A stretch of DNA of 64,000 nucleotides from Alphaproteobacteria bacterium (GTDB lineage Bacteria > Pseudomonadota > Alphaproteobacteria > Micropepsales > Micropepsaceae): positions 145,434 to 209,433 of the forward strand of contig JAFKEU010000008.1 in assembly GCA_017308475.1 (NCBI GenBank). The letters run 5' to 3'. The first letter of the stretch is position 1. The number at the start of each line of letters is the position of its first letter. The notes beneath the pieces are model-generated. The model did no database searches. It was not told the DNA's origin and worked only from the letters and a program-made list of their open reading frames with translations. The translations under genes and the position numbers were made by a program. This document shows, piece by piece, positions 52,743 through 62,215 of this stretch.

Positions 52743-52768
52743 TACGCGCGCCTGCGTAGAACGGATTG
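52743..52768 (-). promoter_or_regulatory. Degenerate ECF11-like promoter before DUF1295
   Basis: Minus strand CAATCC (52768-52763), N16, CGTA (52746-52743). The -35 keeps ATCC, the spacing is identical to the other three copies. The ATG is only 10 bp beyond -10, so the transcript would be nearly leaderless or start at an internal ATG. The remaining part of 52734-52979 holds no gene. Confidence 0.45.
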
Positions 52769-52979
52769 TCGCAATGGATCTCAATCCTGCTGCCTCAGTC
52801 ATAGATGCGGGCGGATAGCAAGGTGCTAGCCGAGATAGGCGCTGCAAAACGCCAATAACTTTCGCTGTTTGATTGACTTGTGAAAGTGGTCCAGTTCGCC
52901 AGATAGAGTCTGCCACCCCCTCAACAGACCTGTCGGTGTCCTCGGCAGTTTTTGAGTTGCAATGACCGCTTTGGGTGGC

Positions 52980-54201
52980 GGGCTCAATGGATCATTGCAA
53001 CACCGAGCTCAGCCTATCGGCAGGGCATTCGAAGCCCAAGGTCTTTCTCGGACGCTGGTTCAGGCGCAGGGCGATCTTGTTGAGGTAGCCTTGGGAGAAC
53101 TGCGAGAGGTCCGTCCCCTTCGGGAAGTACTGGCGCAGCAGGCCGCTGGTGTTCTCGTTGCTGCCGCGCTGCCAGGGGCTGCGGGGGTCGCAGAAGTAGA
53201 CCTGCACATCGGTCGCGACGGTAAAGGCCTTGTGCGCCGCCATTTCCTTGCCCCGATCCCAGGTGAGCGAGCGCCGCAGTTCGGCGGGCAGTCTGCCGAT
53301 GTACCTGGTGAGCGCGCCGACCACGGTGGCAGTATCGCTGCCGGGCACCTTCAGCAGCATCACAAAGCGCGAGGCACGCTCGACCAGTGTCACCATGCAG
53401 GAATGGTTTGAACCGCAGAGCAGGTCGCCTTCCCAGTGCCCCGGCGCGGCCCGATCCTGCGCTTCGGCAGGCCGCTCCCGGATCGAGACCGTGTCAACGA
53501 TCTGCCCCAGGCCGCTCCTGGTGACACCGCCCTTGGCCTGGCGCAGTCGCCGCCGGGTGCGCAAATGGGCCATCAGCTCCTTCTTCAAGGCGCCCCGCGT
53601 CTGCACGAACAGGCTGCGATAGATCGTTTCGTGGGAGAGCTGCATGTCCGGATCGCTCGGGTATTGCCGCTTCAGCCAGCCGGCAATCTGCTCCGGCGAC
53701 CATTGCTGCCCCAGTTTCTGGGCCACGCGCCATCGTAACGGCGCCTGCCGCGCCAGGCGACAGGCTTTGGGACGCAGCGCCCGCTCCCAGGCCCGCTGGT
53801 CGGCCCGGCTGGCCCGATAACCCTTGGCTGCCGCCATTGCGCCTGATGTCCCGGCTCACTGTCGAGGCAGCCCGGCCAAGGCCCCGTGCAATCTGCCTGA
53901 GTGACCGGCCTGTCGCCAGCCCGCGCGAGATTTCCTCGCGCTCATCAAGCCTTAGCGCCCTCAGAGCCCGACGGCGTGCCACCGGCATGATGCCGCCATT
54001 GAGTGCCAGAACCCGATAAACCCCGCTCTTGTTCCGCCGTCCCAGTGTCCGCGCAATCGCCGCAACGCACTGCCCACTCTTCCAGCGCTCCCAGAGGTCG
54101 GCCTTCTGCTGCGGCGTAAACCAGACCCGTGATGCCCGTTCCATGTGCCATACCTCCTCATCTTCCCAGATTAGAAGGTGTTGCGTTCACCCGTTGAGCT
54201 C
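52980..54201. mobile_element. IS30-family insertion sequence
   Basis: About 1.2 kb bounded by 25-bp terminal inverted repeats matching at 19 of 25 positions (52980-53004 and 54177-54201, both with inner CAACACC). It encloses one IS30 transposase split by a frameshift. Target duplication is not clear. A further 10-bp inverted repeat GTTGCAATGA/TCATTGCAAC straddles the left end. Confidence 0.85.
52992..54144 (-). pseudogene. IS30-family transposase, frameshifted
   Basis: The first 110 codons (MERASRVWFTPQQKADLWER..., HTH regions ending STVSRDIRRNGG) are in one frame. The catalytic part continues in another from about 53837: GHWEGDLLCG, LTWDRGKEM and GSNENTSGLLRQYFPKGTD carry the D-D-E triad. 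One base is extra near 53815-53835 (AAGGGTTATCG), where family members read ...YRAS. No programmed-shift signal is expected for IS30. Probably inactive unless slippage occurs. Confidence 0.85.
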
Positions 54202-54300
54202 ACACCAAAACGGCGACACTCGACGATCGGATATATGAGTCCAATGGACTTCGAGAGGGAGGCTGGCTTAGCTTAACCGCGTGTCACTCAAACCGGGTGC

Positions 54301-54507
54301 AGGCCACTGAGAGCGGAATGCTTGAACGCCCACTGGTTCATGCGCCTTGAAGATGTCCGGGAGAAGTTGGAGGATTGGTGCAGGTACTACAACGAAGACA
54401 GACCCCATAGAGGAATCGGCCAAATACCCCCGATTTTGCTGCATAACCCAGGTGGCGCATCCGGCCCGTCACCCCGCATCGAGGCGCAAAACTCTGGCTT
54501 CGGATGA
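54301..54507 (+). pseudogene. IS3-family transposase, C-terminal remnant
   Basis: The frame RPLRAECLNAHWFM...DWCRYYNEDRPHRGIG is the end of an IS3-family (OrfB) integrase core, including the YNEDRPH motif. About 200 codons of the normal N-terminal part are missing. It lies just outside the IS30 right end, so IS30 may have inserted into older mobile DNA. Confidence 0.75.
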
Positions 54508-54610
54508 GGTAACGTTGGGGAGCGGAGCAACCAGAACAGATTCTCCCTCTGAACGAGGTCATATCGGGGGCGAGGTCACCAACGCTTCAATTTCATCTCC
54601 AAGTCTTGCC

Positions 54611-54658
54611 AAAAAAGGGATCGGGTCAGCTATTAATGCAAATGGCAGACCCGATCCC
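54611..54658 (-). terminator. Intrinsic terminator of the dehydratase gene
   Basis: On the minus strand GGGATCGGGTC and GACCCGATCCC form a perfect 11-bp stem, then TTTTTT. It lies about 58 bp after the enolase-superfamily gene stop. It is the clearest intrinsic terminator in the window. Confidence 0.85.
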
Positions 54659-54715
54659 GACCGGTTATGCCAAGCCTTCGCCCAGGGGGTGAGCGAACCG
54701 GCGCCGGAAGTGAAC

Positions 54716-55951
54716 TTAGATGGCGTACTTTGCTGCCACCTTCTCGTTTACGGTGTAACCGAGCCCGGGACGATCCGGCAGTTGCAGCAAACTGTTGCTG
54801 ACCTGCTCAGGCGGATCCACGAACTCTGAGCGCCAAGGGACCTCACCGAAAGCGAATTCAAAAATCTCAAAGTTGGGCACCGTGGCCATAACATGAGCTG
54901 CTGCGGCATTTCCAATCGGGCTGGCGGGGCCATGCGGCGAGCACGTTAATCCTGCGCCTTCGGCTAGAGCTGCGATCTTTTTCAGCTCCAGCATCCCACC
55001 GGCGACTTTCACGTCGGGCATTATAACGTCAACCGCTTCCGCCTTGACGTAAGGGTAGAATCCTTTGACGCCATGGATGCCTTCACCGCCGGCGGTATGC
55101 ATTGTGGCTGCCTTGTTAATAGCGGCCAGATTTGCGACTGGATCACGGGGCGTCACCTCTTCTAGCCAATACAATTTCAGTGGCTCGAAGCGCTTGGCAA
55201 GCGTAAGGCCATCCTGTAGGCCGAAATGGCTGTGTGCGTCCACAAGCAGGTCTCGTTCAGATCCTATCACTTCTCGAACCGCTTCGGCGGCGGCGATACC
55301 CGAATCCATAAATTTCCGAATTTCCGTGCGGTCGGTCAGACCGTGCGGCATGCTATCGAAGGGAGCTAGCTTAATTGCATTAAATCCGGCATCAACGGCA
55401 CGTCGGGCGTTAGCGGCGAAACCGGCCGGCGTACGATCGTTCGTCGATCGGTTTATATTGGCGTAGACGCGGACGTGATCGTGAATGCGCCCGCCAAACA
55501 ATTCATAGCAAGGAACCCCCAACGCCTTGCCTTGAATGTCCCACATGCACTGCTCAACAGCGCTTGCTGCAACAGCGGCGGGCGTGCGGCCATAATCACC
55601 ACCGTTCTGTGCACAGATCGGCGCGACTGCGCGGCGAAACCATTCGACATCGAAGGCCGATCGGCCCCGCAGCATGTCAATGTATCGCTTAAGAAAGACC
55701 AGTGTCTGGTCGTCGTTCAAGCTTTGAGACGCATCACCGAGCCCAGTTAGGCCAGTTGCCGTTTTCAGCCGTGGTAGCGTCCAGTTCCCGTTACCGTTCG
55801 CGCGCTTACTGACCAGAACATGTACCACGTCCATGTCTGATATGGTTAGCTTGCCGGCATCCTTCGCCACTGCTCTGCTCAAGGCGGGAGCCATTACCAA
55901 CGGTGACAATGCCAATCCCTGCAATACCGAACGTCTTTGCGTCATTTTCAT
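54716..55951 (-). CDS. Exported enolase-superfamily sugar-acid dehydratase
   Basis: A 411-aa mandelate racemase/GalD-like protein with a Tat signal (MTQRRSVLQGLALSP...SRAVA). Capping and barrel domains are complete. Predicted residues are Lys194 (AIKLAPF), Asp238 and His240 (LLVDAHSHF), Glu264 (YWLEE), Glu290 (GGEGIHG), Asp313 and His340 (SPHG). They match acid-sugar dehydratases that give 2-keto-3-deoxy acids. Export to the periplasm is unusual for this family. It is followed by a strong terminator. Codon use is less GC-rich than the housekeeping genes. Confidence 0.82.
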   Translation of the reverse strand: MKMTQRRSVLQGLALSPLVMAPALSRAVAKDAGKLTISDMDVVHVLVSKRANGNGNWTLPRLKTATGLTGLGDASQSLNDDQTLVFLKRYIDMLRGRSAFDVEWFRRAVAPICAQNGGDYGRTPAAVAASAVEQCMWDIQGKALGVPCYELFGGRIHDHVRVYANINRSTNDRTPAGFAANARRAVDAGFNAIKLAPFDSMPHGLTDRTEIRKFMDSGIAAAEAVREVIGSERDLLVDAHSHFGLQDGLTLAKRFEPLKLYWLEEVTPRDPVANLAAINKAATMHTAGGEGIHGVKGFYPYVKAEAVDVIMPDVKVAGGMLELKKIAALAEGAGLTCSPHGPASPIGNAAAAHVMATVPNFEIFEFAFGEVPWRSEFVDPPEQVSNSLLQLPDRPGLGYTVNEKVAAKYAI

Positions 55952-56031
55952 GTCCTGCTTTTCGCGCTTCGCATAATTTCCCGTCTACTCGCAAGCGAAC
56001 CGCCTCTATTCACCCGGTTCGAACGCAAAGG

Positions 56032-56916
56032 CTATTTCCCCCTATGATCGGGCTGCAACCCGGGCTGCCAGGAGCGAATGCACAAAATGCGCGAGGAGAT
56101 ATTGGGGTCGCTGTAATAACCCACGGTGGTATTGGGACGATAGTAATACGCATCCCCTACGCCAGCTGGAAACTTGCCTTCCACACCGTCCAGGCCACTG
56201 CCCGCAACCTGGGTCCCGTGACCAGACAGGATCAGGTAAATTTCCTCTTCCCGCGGATGGTGGTGGGGAAAATTGGTCCCGCCTGGATCAATCTCCATGA
56301 GGAACAGACTTGTCACGACGCTGCCGACATCAATCTTGTCGCGCGTCTGGCTGCTGTCACCCAGCAGAAGCCGATAGTGCGCAGACTGCGGGTGGCTGCC
56401 AACATGCTCCAGCGGAACATTGGCAATATTGTCCTTCAGCGGATGGCTCGGCAGTGGCCCCGCCGGAAAGCCTTTGGTGTGATAGCCCATGACAACCACC
56501 GTCATGGGCGCGTCTGTATCATTGCGCAGCGCATGGGGAACGCGCGCAGGGACATACAGAAAGTCCTCATTGGCCAGAGGCACAGTCTGGCGGTCATAGC
56601 TTGAAGACCCTTGGCCCTTGAGCACCACGACGATCTGATCTTCCTCAGGCGCTGTCACTTCCTTGCAAGACCCATGGGGATCGACAACCACTTCTGCAAA
56701 CTGCGCGACACCGGACGCCTGGGCCAGATCAGCTCCGCCTGCCCCGAACATAGGCCTGAAGTGGCAGGACGGTGTGGTTATGTCAGACGCCACCTCCGCA
56801 AGCTTGTCCGTGTTGCGGTGCAAAAAAGTTGGATCGACCTTGCGCTCTGCTGCATGTGCGGGCAGCGCCAGCAAAAGCAAGCTGGTCGCGGCCAAGAGCC
56901 TGTGCCTGAAAGTCAT
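56032..56916 (-). CDS. Exported bicupin protein
   Basis: A 294-aa protein with a Sec signal (MTFRHRLLAATSLLLLALPAHA) and two cupin domains. Motifs are FLYVPARVPHALRN in the first, and THFPHHHPREEEIYLILSG (His-rich metal site, about 218-236 region) in the second. It lies 80 bp upstream of the dehydratase gene and is read in the same direction. It could act as lactonase, isomerase or binding protein in the cluster; no choice can be made. Confidence 0.8.
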   Translation of the reverse strand: MTFRHRLLAATSLLLLALPAHAAERKVDPTFLHRNTDKLAEVASDITTPSCHFRPMFGAGGADLAQASGVAQFAEVVVDPHGSCKEVTAPEEDQIVVVLKGQGSSSYDRQTVPLANEDFLYVPARVPHALRNDTDAPMTVVVMGYHTKGFPAGPLPSHPLKDNIANVPLEHVGSHPQSAHYRLLLGDSSQTRDKIDVGSVVTSLFLMEIDPGGTNFPHHHPREEEIYLILSGHGTQVAGSGLDGVEGKFPAGVGDAYYYRPNTTVGYYSDPNISSRILCIRSWQPGLQPDHRGK

Positions 56917-57091
56917 GTTTGGTCCCCTAATGTGTATTTGTTATGCCCACAGAACGGCCCGACGCGTCCATGACACGTAGACGAGCGAAACCCCGTTTCC
57001 CCGAAAAAGAATTTTCAATCGGCACCAATCTTTTTGCTGATGCCGGCAAAGCCTCGTTATCCTGACATAAAGCCGAACGCAGGGAGGCCTC

Positions 57092-58987
57092 ATGAGAATC
57101 CGCGGTTTAAAACATAGCTTCTGGATTCTGGCTGTCCTGGCCATGCCGGGGCAGGTATCTGCCCAGCCCGACCAATGGTTAACCGCCAATGGCGATGCCG
57201 GGGCGCAAAAATATTCCCCTGCCAATCAAATATCACCGCAAAATGTGCGGCGCCTGAAACGCGCGTGGACCGTGCATACGGGCGACGTTTCGCGTGGGCG
57301 GGAAGACGGTACATCCTATCACACCGCATGGTCGTCCACCCCCCTGTTCGTGAACAACATGCTCTATGTGAGCACGCCGACATCTAAGGTGTTCTCCGTT
57401 CAACCTGATACCGGCAAGGTCGACTGGATCTACGATGCACATCCCGATCTCGCCCATGCCGGCATTGTCAAAAGCCGTGGGCTGGCTTACTGGCGCGCAT
57501 CGCAACCCGCCTCCGGCCAGCCGTGCCAGAAGATCCTCTATGTTGGCACTGAGGACTCCAAACTGCACGCGATCGATGCCGACACAGGAAAGCCGTGCAG
57601 GACTTTTGGCAAGGGTGGCACGCTGGACATCAATCAATGGAATACGGTCAACCCCAGCCTTCCGCTTCTGATACGTCAGCCGCCGGCCGTCTATGGCGAC
57701 ACGTTGATCATCGGCTGGGCCTGTGAGGATTTGGCCTACGAGAAATCTCCCCCCGGAACGGTCTTCGGTGTCGATGCGCGGACAGGTCAGCTCAAATGGA
57801 CCTTCCAGATCATGCCCGACAGTGTGCGCAAGCGCATCGGAACGGCCAACATCTGGGCCGGCATGTCGGTCGATCCCAAGTCGGGTCTGGTGTATCTGCC
57901 GGTCAGCTCACCGGAAGCCAATTTCTATGGTGGCGACCGCAAGGAGCCGATCCCGATTGCCACGTCCGTCACCGCACTCAACGCGGACACCGGCGAACTG
58001 GTTTGGAGCCGCCAACTCGTCCACCACGACATCTGGGACTACGATACGGACTCCCCGCCGACACTCATCGACATTCAAAAGGATGGAATGACTATCCCCG
58101 CCCTGGTCCAGTCGACGAAGCAGGGCTTTCTGTATGTCCTAAACCGGCTGACGGGCGAGCCGGTCTATCCCATGCCCGAGCACAAGGTGCCCGCATCCGA
58201 CGTGCCAGGTGAGAAACCCTCGCCGACCCAGCCCTGGGTCGACTTGCCGGCGCCGACCGTTGCCGACCGCTTTCCCGGCATCTTCCCGCTGGCGGACATG
58301 TTGAGCCTTGGATTTTGCAGCCGCGCCTATGCCAAACTGCGCGACGACGGCAAATTCACGCCGCCCAGCCTGCAGGGCTCCATCGCCTTTCCCGGCAAGG
58401 TCGGCGGCGTGGAATGGGGCGGCGGCGCAGTCGATCCGGCGACCCAGACCTATGTCGTGAACAGCAACGACGTTGTTCAAGTCTACAAGCTCATACCCCG
58501 CAAGCAGTATGAGGCCGCCCGGAAAGCCGGCAGGAAGCTGGGCTCTCCCCAGCGTGGCGCGCCCTATGCGGTGCAGACCTATCCCTTCCTCAATCCACTG
58601 GGGATGCCGTGCTGGAAGCCGCCCTACGGGACGCTGTCCTCCTATGATCTGAAGACGGGCAAGCTGCTGTGGCGCGAACCGTTCGGTCAGGTTCAGCAAT
58701 GGGGCTTCTATATGCCTGAAAGCTGGGGGTCCGTGACGCTGGGGCCGCCCATCATCACCGCCAGCGGGTTGATTTTTATCGGAGCCTCGATGGACAGCCG
58801 GGCGCGCGCCCTGGACCTGAAAACCGGAAAGGTGCTGTGGAAGGCCCAGCTTGACGCCCCGGCCGTGTCGAGCCCAGCGACATACGTTTACAAGGGCAAA
58901 CAGTATGTTGTCTTCGTGGCGGGCGGTAATCCCATCCTGATGCCGAAGCTGGGCGACGAGCTGGTTGCTTTCGCGCTGCCCAACTAG
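57092..58987 (+). CDS. Exported PQQ-dependent dehydrogenase (soluble GDH-like)
   Basis: A 631-aa quinoprotein with a Sec signal (ending GQVSA) and an eight-blade propeller. The W-motifs ALNADTGELVWSRQLVHHD and the active-site region IWDYDTDSPPTL resemble glucose dehydrogenase of the membrane type, but its N-terminal membrane domain is absent. It oxidises an aldose to a lactone and passes electrons to the respiratory chain; sugar not known. It starts a divergent, plus-strand pair with the metallo-hydrolase 10 bp on. Confidence 0.85.
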   Translation: MRIRGLKHSFWILAVLAMPGQVSAQPDQWLTANGDAGAQKYSPANQISPQNVRRLKRAWTVHTGDVSRGREDGTSYHTAWSSTPLFVNNMLYVSTPTSKVFSVQPDTGKVDWIYDAHPDLAHAGIVKSRGLAYWRASQPASGQPCQKILYVGTEDSKLHAIDADTGKPCRTFGKGGTLDINQWNTVNPSLPLLIRQPPAVYGDTLIIGWACEDLAYEKSPPGTVFGVDARTGQLKWTFQIMPDSVRKRIGTANIWAGMSVDPKSGLVYLPVSSPEANFYGGDRKEPIPIATSVTALNADTGELVWSRQLVHHDIWDYDTDSPPTLIDIQKDGMTIPALVQSTKQGFLYVLNRLTGEPVYPMPEHKVPASDVPGEKPSPTQPWVDLPAPTVADRFPGIFPLADMLSLGFCSRAYAKLRDDGKFTPPSLQGSIAFPGKVGGVEWGGGAVDPATQTYVVNSNDVVQVYKLIPRKQYEAARKAGRKLGSPQRGAPYAVQTYPFLNPLGMPCWKPPYGTLSSYDLKTGKLLWREPFGQVQQWGFYMPESWGSVTLGPPIITASGLIFIGASMDSRARALDLKTGKVLWKAQLDAPAVSSPATYVYKGKQYVVFVAGGNPILMPKLGDELVAFALPN

Positions 58988-58997
58988 GGAGACACCC

Positions 58998-60086
58998 ATG
59001 CGAAAATCTCTTCTGATCGCCACATTTTTGCTGTGCGCTGCGCCAGCCGGTGCCCAGGAACTCAAGATCATCTCCGTCGATGTGGAAGGCGGTGCGGCGG
59101 TGCTGATGCGAACGCCCGCCGGCAAGAGCCTTCTGATCGACACCGGCTGGGCGCCGGGCCAGGGCGGCGGCCAGGGGTTGACGCCGGGTGAGGCACCAAA
59201 AAACGAGCCCAGCAGCGCCGAACGGATCTTCCAGGCAGCCCATTCCCTGGGCATCACCCACCTCGATTATCTGGTGATGACCCACTATCACGCCGATCAT
59301 CTGGGCGGCCTGGAGTCAGTTCTGGCCCTGTTGCCCGCCGATACTTTCGTAGATCACGGCCCCAACCGGGAAACCCTGCCGCCGGATGCCGATGTGCGCC
59401 GGAGCGCCAATGCGCCCCAGACCCGCTATCCGGCCTGGCTGGCCGCCGCCAAGGGTCACAGTCATATCTCTGTAAGTGCGGGCGACGTCCTCAATGTCGG
59501 GGCCCTGCACATCCGGTTCGTGGCCTCCGACGGCCGGGTGCTCAAGGCAGCCCTGCCCGGCGCCGGTCGCGCCAATCCTGCCTGCGCCCATGTGCCTCCG
59601 CCCCCGCGGGTCGGCGGCGAGGAGAACGACCGTTCTCTCGGCCTCCTGATGCGATTCGGCAGGACCCGGATCGTCGATCTGGGCGATCTGACCTGGAACA
59701 AGGAAATTGCCCTGCTCTGTCCGGCAAACAAGATGGGCAGGGCCGACATCTATTTCGTCACTGGTCACGGCATGGATCTTTCAAACAGCCCGCCCACCGC
59801 CGCGATAGACCCGTTGGTGGCAATCATGCAGAACGGCCCGACCAAGGGCGGCTCGCCCGATGTGGTCAAGACAGTGGAGTCCTATCCCCATCTCCAAGGC
59901 TTCTGGCGGACGCATGCGATGGTCCGCAACCCCGAACTGGACGGCGACCCGAACTATATCGCGAATCTACGCGGCGGCGCCGATGGAAACCCCATCCGCC
60001 TGTCCATTACCGAGACCGGACAAATTACCGTCACCAATTCCCGCAACGGCTTTTCGCGAACCTATATGGCGCGCGGCGCGCCCTAG
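58998..60086 (+). CDS. Exported metallo-beta-lactamase-fold hydrolase
   Basis: A 362-aa protein with a Sec signal (MRKSLLIATFLLCAAPAGAQ) and the MBL zinc motif THYHADH (95-101), plus VEGGAAVLMRTPAG and VTGHGMDLSN. AGGGAG precedes the ATG at 58998. In this cluster it is a candidate lactonase acting on the dehydrogenase product. This is inferred from position only. Its stop codon overlaps the convergent DHDPS-like gene by 4 bp (CTAG). Confidence 0.82.
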   Translation: MRKSLLIATFLLCAAPAGAQELKIISVDVEGGAAVLMRTPAGKSLLIDTGWAPGQGGGQGLTPGEAPKNEPSSAERIFQAAHSLGITHLDYLVMTHYHADHLGGLESVLALLPADTFVDHGPNRETLPPDADVRRSANAPQTRYPAWLAAAKGHSHISVSAGDVLNVGALHIRFVASDGRVLKAALPGAGRANPACAHVPPPPRVGGEENDRSLGLLMRFGRTRIVDLGDLTWNKEIALLCPANKMGRADIYFVTGHGMDLSNSPPTAAIDPLVAIMQNGPTKGGSPDVVKTVESYPHLQGFWRTHAMVRNPELDGDPNYIANLRGGADGNPIRLSITETGQITVTNSRNGFSRTYMARGAP

Positions 60087-61057
60087 CGGACATAGGGGCG
60101 AACGACCGCCTCATAGGTCTGACGGATCAGTGCCTTGCCCGCCTCCGGCAATTTGGTCTCCTGCGTCTTGCGGCCCGGCGGATTGCGATAACCGACATCA
60201 GCAGGGAAAATGCCGCGCAGGATCATCAGATAGGGCATCACCCCTGGAATGGAGCGCAGTGCCATGATGCGTCCGAACATTTCGGTCGCCTCCTTGCGAC
60301 GGCCCGCATTCCACACTTCGAATGTGCGCTGAAAAATGTCCGCGCAGAACATCGAGGGGCAATAGCCGTCGAACCCCAGCATCATTTCGTTCAGCATGGC
60401 CACGCAGCCCTTGCCGGCAAAGATCGCAACCTTGCCGCCGGTCAGTTTGCGAATCGGTCCGATGCGGTCCAGCGGCTCTCCAGCCTCGTCCTTGATGCAG
60501 CTCAGCGTGGGTACCTGCTGATAGACCTTGTCCACAAGGTCGACGCTCATCGTCTTCTGGGTCTGCAAAACCAGCGGCAGCGGCACGCTGGCCCCGACCG
60601 CCTTGTAATAGGCCGCCATGGCATCCTCGCCGACCCCGTCAGGCGGCAGCGAAATAATCGCGGGCGCGCCATGCGCCGCGGCATGGGCGGCGAAGTTAAG
60701 CGCCGTCGAAAGCTTCCCGTCGCGCGCCTGGACACCGATGACCACCTTGACTGCGGTGCCTTTGGCCGCCCCAAGCAGCGCTTCGGCCCCCGCCAGACGC
60801 TCGCTGTCATCCAGCATCTCCCAATCGCTCGCCAACTGCGGCCAGATCAGGCCCGGCACGCCGGTGCGTCGGCAGAAATCAACCTGACGCATCAGCGAAA
60901 CGAGATCGAGCTTGTCCGCGGGCGTGAAAGGGGTCTGGGCTATCGGGAAAAGCCCACGAAAGAATAACGGCGAAGCGGCCCTTACGGGCACAGCTGTCCC
61001 GGCACACACGCCGGCAGCCGCCATGCCCAGAACTAGATTACGCCTGTTTGCGGTCAT
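60083..61057 (-). CDS. Exported DHDPS-family lyase
   Basis: A 324-aa TIM-barrel protein with a Tat-type signal (MTANRRNLVLGMAAAG...VRA). The Schiff-base lysine is Lys189 (TLSCIKDEAGEPL). Residues normally forming the proton relay are changed: the Tyr of YNVPSRTG is Gln165 (VLQTQKTM) and the GTTGE loop is PQLASDWE. It probably cleaves or forms a 2-keto acid but with altered chemistry. The ATG at 61057 overlaps the mutarotase stop by 4 bp (ATGA). Confidence 0.8.
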   Translation of the reverse strand: MTANRRNLVLGMAAAGVCAGTAVPVRAASPLFFRGLFPIAQTPFTPADKLDLVSLMRQVDFCRRTGVPGLIWPQLASDWEMLDDSERLAGAEALLGAAKGTAVKVVIGVQARDGKLSTALNFAAHAAAHGAPAIISLPPDGVGEDAMAAYYKAVGASVPLPLVLQTQKTMSVDLVDKVYQQVPTLSCIKDEAGEPLDRIGPIRKLTGGKVAIFAGKGCVAMLNEMMLGFDGYCPSMFCADIFQRTFEVWNAGRRKEATEMFGRIMALRSIPGVMPYLMILRGIFPADVGYRNPPGRKTQETKLPEAGKALIRQTYEAVVRPYVR

Positions 61058-62145
61058 TTCCTGTCCACCAGAAAGCGAAATTCCATCACCTCGTGCAACG
61101 GCTTCTGCGGTGTCACGACGGCACTGAGAAATTCCGGAGTGTTTGGAGAATTGGGCGCGCGCTCGGCCTCCAGGGCCACGCCACTGCGACGCCCGTAGCC
61201 CTTGGCCAGTGCCACGGGCGGCGGCATATAGTTTCCGGAATACAGCTGCATGTCCGACTGGGTGGTCCATTCTTCCATGACCCGGCCTGACTTGGGATCC
61301 GCCAGCCGCGCTGCGAACCGTAGCGTGCCGGGCCGGCCGTTAAGCCGATAGTTCACGCCATAGCCATGCACAAGCTGTATCAACGGGTCGGAGTCATCAA
61401 CGTGACGGCCGATCGGCATCGGCTTGCGAAAATCGAACACCGTGCCCGCCACCGGACGTATCTCGCCGGTGGGCACATTCTTAGCGTCACCAGGCGTGAT
61501 GGCGTCTGCATTGATGGTCAACAGGTGATCCAGGATGGTTCCCTTGCCGGCCAGGTTAAAATAGCTGTGATTTGTCATGTTGACGATCGTCGTCTTGTCG
61601 GTGCTGGCCCGATAATCAATCCGCAAGCTGTTGTTGTCGGTTAGCGTGTAAGTGACGCTCGCCTTGACTGTTCCAGGGAAGCCCATGCTGCCGGCCGGGT
61701 CGACCAGGCTAAGAACCAGGTGTGTTTCCTTACCCGCTTCAATTTTCCCGGCCCACACCCGCTGGTCATATTGCGCCCCCTTGGTGCGATGATAGGTAAC
61801 GCCATCCAGCTCGTAGGTTTCATTCTTGATCCGGTTGGCGTAACGGCCCAACACCGCGCCGTAATGGGCACCGCGCGCACGATAATCCGCGTTCGTATAG
61901 TCCGAAAGTCTGTCGAAGCCCTGCACCACATCGCCCATGACGCCCCGGCGATCCGGCGCGCGCAATGACACGATGGTCGCACCGTAATTGGTTATCCGGG
62001 CTGACAGCCCATTCCTGCTAGTCAGGGTGTAAAGATAGATCGGTTTGCCGTCATAGCTGCCCCAGGGCGCGGCTGTAATAGCCGCCTGGGCGGGCAGTTC
62101 GGCGATCACGAGGCCTGTGAATACACAAAAAGCGCTGAGGCGCAT
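61054..62145 (-). CDS. Exported aldose 1-epimerase (galactose mutarotase)
   Basis: A 363-aa mutarotase with a Sec signal (MRLSAFCVFTGLVIAELPAQA). Catalytic His is in MTNHSYFNLAGKG, catalytic Glu in VALEAERAPNSPNTPEF. It interconverts sugar anomers so that the beta-pyranose reaches the dehydrogenase. It leads a unit with the DHDPS-like gene and lies 70 bp downstream of the receptor gene stop. Confidence 0.9.
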   Translation of the reverse strand: MRLSAFCVFTGLVIAELPAQAAITAAPWGSYDGKPIYLYTLTSRNGLSARITNYGATIVSLRAPDRRGVMGDVVQGFDRLSDYTNADYRARGAHYGAVLGRYANRIKNETYELDGVTYHRTKGAQYDQRVWAGKIEAGKETHLVLSLVDPAGSMGFPGTVKASVTYTLTDNNSLRIDYRASTDKTTIVNMTNHSYFNLAGKGTILDHLLTINADAITPGDAKNVPTGEIRPVAGTVFDFRKPMPIGRHVDDSDPLIQLVHGYGVNYRLNGRPGTLRFAARLADPKSGRVMEEWTTQSDMQLYSGNYMPPPVALAKGYGRRSGVALEAERAPNSPNTPEFLSAVVTPQKPLHEVMEFRFLVDRK

Positions 62146-62215
62146 GGACGAGCCTCTTCAGGGCTGCATCGGAATATTAGCGGCATGGACGCACGTACGT
62201 CCATGCCGCCGATTT

